Below are positions 7,407 to 11,232 of a stretch of 11,232 nucleotides of DNA, one piece after another. This DNA is from Cellvibrionales bacterium UBA5860. GTDB lineage: Bacteria > Pseudomonadota > Gammaproteobacteria > Pseudomonadales > Porticoccaceae. The DNA lies in contig DJFY01000059.1 in NCBI GenBank assembly GCA_002431545.1, positions 1-11,232 of the forward strand, in the 5' to 3' direction. A program made the translations under genes and the position numbers. A model generated the notes under the pieces. It was not told where the DNA came from. It made no database searches and saw nothing but the letters and a program-made list of their open reading frames with translations. Numbering within the stretch: position 1 is the stretch's first letter; the number at the start of each line of letters is the position of its first letter.

Positions 7407-8144
7407 TTAGCGCGCTGCCGGCAGCGCGCCCGCCAGAGCCATCTGCTGAATCCTGAAGAGGTCTGCTATACCGTTGCGCGCCAGGCCAAGCATCGTATTA
7501 AACTCGCCTTCCGAAAACGCCGCACCCTCCGCCGTACCCTGTATCTCGATAAAACCGCCATCGCTGTTCATAACGACGTTCATGTCGGTTTCCGCTCGGG
7601 AGTCCTCCTGATAATCAAGATCGAGGACCGGCTCACCCGCATAGATGCCCACCGAAACCGAGGCCACCATATTCAACAGAGGATTCTCTTTGATCCGCTT
7701 GGCGTCACGCAAATGAGCGACGGCATCAGCCAACGCCACACAGGCACCGGTAATGGCTGCCGTGCGCGTACCGCCATCCGCCTGGATAACATCGCAGTCT
7801 ATAGTCACCGTATTTTCGCCAAGTTTACCGAGATCCATCGCCGCACGCAGAGAGCGTCCGATTAGGCGCTGTATTTCCTGTGTTCTGCCTCCCTGTTTAC
7901 CGCGCGCTGCCTCGCGATCCATACGGGAGTGTGTAGAACGCGGCAACATACCGTATTCGGCAGTGACCCAGCCCTGGTTCTTGCCGCGCAGGAACCTCGG
8001 CACGCCGGGCTCAGCGGAAGCGGTACAAAGAACCCGGGTGTCGCCAAAGGACACCAGCACCGAGCCCTCCGCATGCCGGGTATATCCCCGTTCGATTCTA
8101 ACCGGCCGCAACTGCCCCGGCCGCCTACCGGAAGGACGTGCCAT
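7407..8144 (-). CDS. rph: Ribonuclease PH
   Basis: RNase PH is a phosphate-dependent 3'-5' exoribonuclease that trims tRNA 3' ends and takes part in rRNA maturation. The 245-residue product shows the family in full: RPSGRRPGQLRPVRIERGY at the start, EYGMLPRSTHSR (63-74), the phosphate-binding GGTRTA (Arg127), ENPLLNMVASVSVG and DYQEDSRAETDMNVVM (about 176-191, with the conserved acidic residues). The carboxy end reaches the normal length, in contrast to the frameshifted rph-1 allele of E. coli K-12. The start is ATG 8144 rather than an ATG 20 codons upstream: AGGAGA lies immediately before it, and the family begins at this MxRPSGR segment. The gene is convergent with crc and divergent from yicC. 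Its last codons form half of a 20-bp palindrome. Confidence 0.97.
   Translation of the reverse strand: MARPSGRRPGQLRPVRIERGYTRHAEGSVLVSFGDTRVLCTASAEPGVPRFLRGKNQGWVTAEYGMLPRSTHSRMDREAARGKQGGRTQEIQRLIGRSLRAAMDLGKLGENTVTIDCDVIQADGGTRTAAITGACVALADAVAHLRDAKRIKENPLLNMVASVSVGIYAGEPVLDLDYQEDSRAETDMNVVMNSDGGFIEIQGTAEGAAFSEGEFNTMLGLARNGIADLFRIQQMALAGALPAAR
7410..7429. repeat. 20-bp perfect palindrome at the crc/rph convergent junction
   Basis: GCGCGCTGCCGGCAGCGCGC equals its own reverse complement. It covers the last six sense codons of rph (A L P A A R, the outermost partial), three bases from the rph stop codon and 15 bases past the crc stop. As RNA it could fold with about eight G-C-rich pairs and a four-base loop on either strand. 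No T-run follows on either strand, so it is not a canonical intrinsic terminator; it may stabilise or pause both transcripts. Confidence 0.6.
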
Positions 8145-8171
8145 AATTTCTCCTGGCGCAAAACAAGTTAC

Positions 8172-8191
8172 GCCGACCAATGGTGGTCGGC
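8172..8191 (-). promoter_or_regulatory. Stem-loop in the rph leader
   Basis: GCCGACCA (8172-8179) and TGGTCGGC (8184-8191) are exact inverted repeats around a four-base loop. On the minus strand this gives an 8-bp, G-C-rich hairpin about 28 bases before the rph ATG. If rph is transcribed from the TACAAT element at 8203-8208, the hairpin lies almost at the 5' end of the mRNA, a position known to protect messages from RNase E. It could equally be a dyad operator for a regulator acting on rph and the divergent yicC. Confidence 0.4.
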
Positions 8192-8202
8192 CCGGGCGGT
8201 GC

Positions 8203-8208
8203 ATTGTA
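8203..8208 (-). promoter_or_regulatory. Candidate -10 element for rph
   Basis: The minus strand reads TACAAT, five of six bases of the sigma70 -10 consensus, about 59 bases before the rph ATG and just upstream of the leader stem-loop. No convincing -35 hexamer is seen at 16-18 bp; the upstream spacer is A/T-rich. Found by eye only. Confidence 0.3.
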
Positions 8209-8279
8209 GCGAAAATATTCCCTGTCCGCGGCTTTTCACTTTGTTAATATATCCGCCAATCACGCTGTACACACAGGCC

Positions 8280-9143
8280 ATGCCAAAAAGTATGACGGCT
8301 TTTGCCCAGGCCCATGCCAGCCAACCCTGGGGCTCGCTGACCTGGGAAATTCGCTCAATTAACCATCGTTATCTGGAATTACACTTCAGGCTACCCGATG
8401 CGCTGCGCGACATCGAACAGTCCCTTCGGGAGACTGCCCGCGCCCATGTTCAACGCGGCAAGGTCGATTGTTACTTGCAACTGGTGATCGATCATTCCAC
8501 CAGCGACATCGGCATTGATCAGACAGCAGCACGCCGTTACGTTTCGGCGTGCGAAACGATTGCCAAACTGATCGACGACCCGGCGCCGTTGAATCCCCTG
8601 CAAATTCTCGACCGGCCGGGTGTTATCGCCGAAGACCCGTCGTTCGCGGAAGATCTAAAACAGGTAGCGCAGGCAACCTACGCAACCGCGCTCACCGACC
8701 TGGGTGCAGGGCGGCTTCGCGAGGGCGAAAAACTGGCAGCGTTTATCAAAGCCAGACTAGAGGAAATCCGCAGGCACGTACTCGCCTTGCGGAGCGACCT
8801 GCCGGCATTACGTGCCGCTCAACAAAGGAAAATCACAGATAAGCTCGCCGAATTTGGCGACCGCCTGGATCAGGACCGGCTGGAACAGGAACTGGTTTAT
8901 CTCGCCCAGAAGACAGACGTCGACGAGGAGCTGGACCGTCTGGACACACACGTCGACGAAGTTGCCAAGGTGCTGGCGCAGGATAAACCCTCTGGCCGAC
9001 GGCTCGACTTCCTGTTGCAGGAGCTGAACCGCGAAGCCAACACGCTGGCTGCGAAAGCAAATGCCGGCTCGACGACTTATGCGGCGGTTGATTTAAAGGT
9101 GTTAATCGAACAGATCCGCGAGCAAATTCAAAATCTGGAATAG
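8280..9143 (+). CDS. yicC: YicC/YloC family endoribonuclease
   Basis: YicC proteins were long of unknown function; work on Bacillus YloC and E. coli YicC describes them as endoribonucleases, and E. coli YicC affects degradation of the small RNA RyhB. The 287-residue product matches E. coli YicC along its length: SMTAFAQ and WEIRSINHRYLELHFRLP at the start (YicC-like N-terminal domain), RGKVDCYLQL, ILDRPGV, then the DUF1732 C-terminal domain with RLEQELVYLAQKTDVDEELDRL (from about 200), GRRLDFLLQELNREANTLAAKA (239-260) and the terminal VLIEQIREQIQNLE. ATG 8280 gives MPKSMTAF, parallel to MIRSMTAY of E. coli. The frame is open further upstream, antisense to rph, but that stretch has no family similarity. 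gmk begins six bases after the stop, so the two are likely co-transcribed, as in Pseudomonas. Confidence 0.95.
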   Translation: MPKSMTAFAQAHASQPWGSLTWEIRSINHRYLELHFRLPDALRDIEQSLRETARAHVQRGKVDCYLQLVIDHSTSDIGIDQTAARRYVSACETIAKLIDDPAPLNPLQILDRPGVIAEDPSFAEDLKQVAQATYATALTDLGAGRLREGEKLAAFIKARLEEIRRHVLALRSDLPALRAAQQRKITDKLAEFGDRLDQDRLEQELVYLAQKTDVDEELDRLDTHVDEVAKVLAQDKPSGRRLDFLLQELNREANTLAAKANAGSTTYAAVDLKVLIEQIREQIQNLE

Positions 9144-9149
9144 GCTGGT

Positions 9150-9770
9150 ATGACTAAATTGCAGGGCACGCTTTACACTGTATCGGCACCTTCCGGGGCC
9201 GGCAAAACCAGCTTGGTCAATGCTCTGGTGGCGCGAGACCCGAACCTCAAAGTCTCTGTATCGCACACCACGCGAAGTAAACGCCCGGGAGAAACCGAGG
9301 GCGTTAATTACCATTTCATCGAAGAAGCACAGTTTTTACAGCTACTGGAACGCAATGCCTTTTTGGAACACGCACGCGTCTACGATCACTATTACGGGAC
9401 CAGCGAATCCTGGGTTCGCGAGACGCTGGCAGCGGGTCACGACGTGATTCTCGAGATCGACTGGCAGGGCGGCCAGCAGATCCATAAGCAGATACCCAAC
9501 AGTATCAGGATATTTATCCTGCCACCTTCAAAAAAGGCGCTCGAAGAGCGCCTTACTGGCCGCGGCCAGGACGGGACCGAGGTCATCGCTCGAAGGCTCG
9601 CCCTGGCCAAAGAAGAGATGTCACACTTTGTGGAAGCGGACTACCTGGTCGTCAACGAAGATTTCGAACAAGCACTTGCGGAGCTTGAAGCCATATTCCG
9701 TTGTCAAAGACTGGCCGTAGCAAACCAGGAAATCCGTCACGCTGCGTTGCTCAGGGAGTTGTTGGCCTGA
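9150..9770 (+). CDS. gmk: Guanylate kinase
   Basis: Gmk transfers phosphate from ATP to GMP (and dGMP) to make GDP, the entry to GTP and indirectly to ppGpp. The 206-residue product has the P-loop SAPSGAGKTSL (about 12-22), the GMP-binding segments SHTTRSKRPGETEGVNYHFI (about 38-57) and EHARVYDHYYGT, IDWQGGQQI (Walker B region) and the lid RLTGRGQDG. Its length is standard (207 in E. coli). ATG 9150 lies six bases after the yicC stop, so its ribosome site (AATAGG) overlaps the end of yicC. The TGA stop overlaps the ATG of a 19-codon micro-ORF, and rpoZ begins 120 bp downstream. Confidence 0.97.
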   Translation: MTKLQGTLYTVSAPSGAGKTSLVNALVARDPNLKVSVSHTTRSKRPGETEGVNYHFIEEAQFLQLLERNAFLEHARVYDHYYGTSESWVRETLAAGHDVILEIDWQGGQQIHKQIPNSIRIFILPPSKKALEERLTGRGQDGTEVIARRLALAKEEMSHFVEADYLVVNEDFEQALAELEAIFRCQRLAVANQEIRHAALLRELLA

Positions 9771-9788
9771 TGCCTGATAATTTAGAAT
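9759..9788 (+). promoter_or_regulatory. Candidate sigma70 promoter for rpoZ-spoT
   Basis: TAGAAT at 9783-9788 matches five of six -10 bases, with TTGTTG at 9759-9764 as a -35 match (three of six) at 18-bp spacing. It lies at the very end of gmk, and a start near 9795 would leave a leader of about 95 bases before rpoZ. Hexamer matching only. Confidence 0.27.
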
Positions 9789-9829
9789 ACGCGGTTCCCG
9801 ACAGCCCAGCGTCCGAATTGGATATGTAA
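9770..9829 (+). CDS. Possible 19-codon micro-ORF coupled to gmk
   Basis: An ATG overlaps the gmk TGA stop as TGATG, the classic layout for translational re-initiation, and opens a frame encoding MPDNLEYAVPDSPASELDM before TAA at 9827-9829. AGGGAG at 9753-9758 is a possible but distant ribosome site. The peptide is acidic and resembles nothing I recognise. It could be a leader peptide, a device for ribosome release before rpoZ, or chance; frames this short are common at random. Confidence 0.18.
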   Translation: MPDNLEYAVPDSPASELDM

Positions 9830-9890
9830 CTACGCATGTCCGATGGGGCCACATCCTGTCGAAACACGCGCACAGAGCGAGAAAGCACCC

Positions 9891-10199
9891 ATGGCAAGAG
9901 TAACCGTAGAAGATTGTCTCGACCACGTAGATAACCGTTTTGAACTGATCCTGGTCGCGGCTAAACGCGCCAGACAACTCTCCGTTGGCGGCAAGGAACC
10001 ACTCGTGCCCTGGGAAAACGACAAAGCAACTGTTGTCGCCCTCAGGGAACTGGAACAGGGTTTGATCGATGCCGGTATTCTGGACCAGCAGGATGAGCCT
10101 GAAGAAGCGCTGTCTCTCGACATTTTTTCCCAGAGCGCGGATGAAGCCCCGGCCGCTGAAATCGAGGAAAATCCGCCACCTGCCCAGCCGGAAGAATAG
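9891..10199 (+). CDS. rpoZ: DNA-directed RNA polymerase subunit omega
   Basis: Omega is the small subunit that chaperones beta-prime into core RNA polymerase and in E. coli forms part of a ppGpp-binding site. The 102-residue product begins MARVTVEDCLDHVDNRFELI and continues with VAAKRARQL, GGKEPLVPWENDKATVVALRELEQGLI, matching E. coli omega residue for residue over about 60 positions. After the conserved core comes a longer acidic, proline-rich tail (SADEAPAAEIEENPPPAQPEE) than in E. coli (91 residues) or Pseudomonas (88). ATG 9891 is chosen because the family starts with MARVTV; an in-frame ATG 16 codons upstream would add an unrelated segment. The ribosome site is weak (GAGAAAG). spoT starts 20 bp downstream. 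Confidence 0.97.
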   Translation: MARVTVEDCLDHVDNRFELILVAAKRARQLSVGGKEPLVPWENDKATVVALRELEQGLIDAGILDQQDEPEEALSLDIFSQSADEAPAAEIEENPPPAQPEE

Positions 10200-10219
10200 T
10201 ACCGGCACCGGGGGAACAC

Positions 10220-11232
10220 TTGCAGGCTATCGAAACGCTCACCGATAAACTCTCTTCCTACATGGAGCCCGCGCAGACCCGAAAGGTGATTCGCGCGTAC
10301 AAGTTCGCTGAAAAGGGCCATCGCGGCCAATACCGCCAGAGCGGCGAGGATTACATCAGTCATCCCGTTGCCGTCGCCCATATCCTTGCCGACATGCACA
10401 TGGACCACGAGAGCCTGATGGCCGCCATGTTGCACGATGTTATCGAAGACACCGACTTTACCCGCGGCCAGCTGTCGCGACGCTTTGGGCGAACCGTGGC
10501 TGCACTTGTCGACGGCGTCAGTAAACTCAGCGAAATTGAATTCTCCTCACACGCCGAAGAACAGGCAGAAAATTTTCGCAAAATGTCCCTGGCAATGGCG
10601 AGGGACATACGCGTGGTACTGGTCAAGCTCGCCGACCGCCTGCACAACATGCGCACGCTCGGCCATGTCTCGCACGAGAAGCGCCGTCGCGTCGCGCGCG
10701 AGACGCTGGAGATCTACGCGCCGATCGCCCAGCGCCTGGGCATCAACTTCATCCGCACCGAGCTGGAGGACCTGGCCTTTGCCAACCTCTACCCCAAGCG
10801 TCACGGCGTGCTGCAGGAAGGCGTCAGCGCGCAGCTCGGCGACACGCGCAAGCTGATCCGCGAGGTGGAGCAGAAGCTGTCGACCACACTGCGCGAGGAG
10901 GGCATCGGCGCCAGCGTCGTCGGCCGCCAGAAGAACCTGTTCGGCATCTACCAGAAGATGCGGCGCAAGAAGCTCAAGCTGCTCAAGGTCACCGACCTGC
11001 TGGGCTTCCGCGTCATCGTCTCCAAGGTCGACGACTGCTACCGCGCGCTGGGTGTCGTGCACCACGTCTACAAGCCGGTGCCGCTGGAGTTCGACGACTA
11101 CATCGCCAACCCGAAGGCCAACGGCTACCAGTCGCTGCACACCGCCTGCGTCGGGCCCATGGGCCACAAGATCGAGGTGCAGATCCGCACGCGCGACATG
11201 CACCACGTGGCCGAGAGCGGCATCGCCGCGCA
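10220..11232 (+). CDS. spoT: Bifunctional (p)ppGpp hydrolase/synthetase, 3' end outside the window
   Basis: SpoT degrades and, usually, makes the alarmone (p)ppGpp. About 337 of some 700 residues are visible. The HD hydrolase domain comes first, with His48 (ISHPVAVA), His72-Asp73 and Glu76-Asp77 (MLHDVIEDT), and Asp139 (LADRLHNMRT), the metal and catalytic set of an active hydrolase. The synthetase domain then begins, with GRQKNLFGIYQKM, LLGFRVIV, NPKANGYQSLHT (about 297-308) and EVQIRT (319-324); TGS and ACT domains would lie beyond the window. Start TTG 10220 is preferred: GGGGGA precedes it, and the first residues (QAIETLTDKLSSYM) align with the start of E. coli SpoT, which I recall as also using TTG. 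The first ATG in frame (10262) would cut into the conserved region. Codon use changes abruptly at about 10619-10665, so the two parts may have different origins. It follows rpoZ by 20 bp, as in E. coli and Pseudomonas. Confidence 0.95.
   Translation, partial: MQAIETLTDKLSSYMEPAQTRKVIRAYKFAEKGHRGQYRQSGEDYISHPVAVAHILADMHMDHESLMAAMLHDVIEDTDFTRGQLSRRFGRTVAALVDGVSKLSEIEFSSHAEEQAENFRKMSLAMARDIRVVLVKLADRLHNMRTLGHVSHEKRRRVARETLEIYAPIAQRLGINFIRTELEDLAFANLYPKRHGVLQEGVSAQLGDTRKLIREVEQKLSTTLREEGIGASVVGRQKNLFGIYQKMRRKKLKLLKVTDLLGFRVIVSKVDDCYRALGVVHHVYKPVPLEFDDYIANPKANGYQSLHTACVGPMGHKIEVQIRTRDMHHVAESGIAA

Noticed and set aside
8145..8204. Longer rph start 20 codons upstream
   Set aside because: The ATG at 8144 has an AGGAGA ribosome site at correct spacing and matches the family N-terminus; the extra residues would cover that site and the leader stem-loop.
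7929..8279. Upstream extension of yicC antisense to rph
   Set aside because: The frame is open, but the family starts at MxxSMTA (8280) and the extra codons only mirror rph.
10547..11206. Long antisense open frame (219 codons) within spoT
   Set aside because: It mirrors the G/C-ending codons of the high-G+C part of spoT and its product is low-complexity with no family resemblance; spoT itself has its catalytic motifs in the sense frame.
1..11232. Mobile element, phage, toxin-antitoxin, defence system or CRISPR array
   Set aside because: Every substantial frame is a recognised housekeeping or envelope gene in conserved order; no transposase, integrase, direct-repeat array or terminal inverted repeats were seen.

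Overview
This window is a compact stretch of chromosomal housekeeping genes from a gammaproteobacterium with moderate-to-high G+C. The gene order mixes arrangements familiar from Escherichia coli (coaBC, slmA, pyrE, rph, yicC, gmk-rpoZ-spoT) and Pseudomonas (algC-argB, pyrE-crc, rph-yicC-gmk-rpoZ-spoT). The Crc homologue and the Pseudomonas-like arginine-sensitive ArgB suggest a lineage near Pseudomonadales/Cellvibrionales, but the species cannot be named from this sequence. I found no insertion sequence, phage gene, CRISPR array, tRNA or rRNA. No gene-free stretch exceeds about 135 bases.

Layout. Positions 2-5221 (+): the 3' part of coaBC (coenzyme A synthesis), algC (phosphomannomutase/phosphoglucomutase with an unusual membrane-anchored N-terminal half), argB (arginine synthesis) and slmA (nucleoid-occlusion division inhibitor). 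Positions 5218-6512 (-): pyrE (pyrimidine synthesis), then a secreted DUF4124/coiled-coil protein whose stop codon overlaps that of slmA. Positions 6619-7395 (+): crc, divergent from pyrE. Positions 7407-8144 (-): rph, convergent with crc. Positions 8280-11232 (+): yicC, gmk, rpoZ and the 5' part of spoT, which runs off the end of the window.

Functional threads. Sugar-phosphate, coenzyme A, arginine, UMP and GDP supply sit beside RNA processing (Rph, YicC), post-transcriptional carbon control (Crc) and the gmk-rpoZ-spoT cluster. That last cluster joins GMP kinase, the RNA polymerase subunit that forms part of a ppGpp site, and the ppGpp hydrolase/synthetase. These are mostly well-known genes; I do not see a previously undescribed system.

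The points most worth a second look are: an abrupt rise in third-position G+C inside spoT near 10619-10665, suggesting an assembly chimera or a recombination junction; the membrane-anchored AlgC with dut missing beside it; a Crc protein lacking the nuclease catalytic residues; a 20-bp perfect palindrome at the crc/rph convergent junction; a stem-loop at the predicted 5' end of the rph transcript; and a 19-codon micro-ORF coupled to the gmk stop codon.
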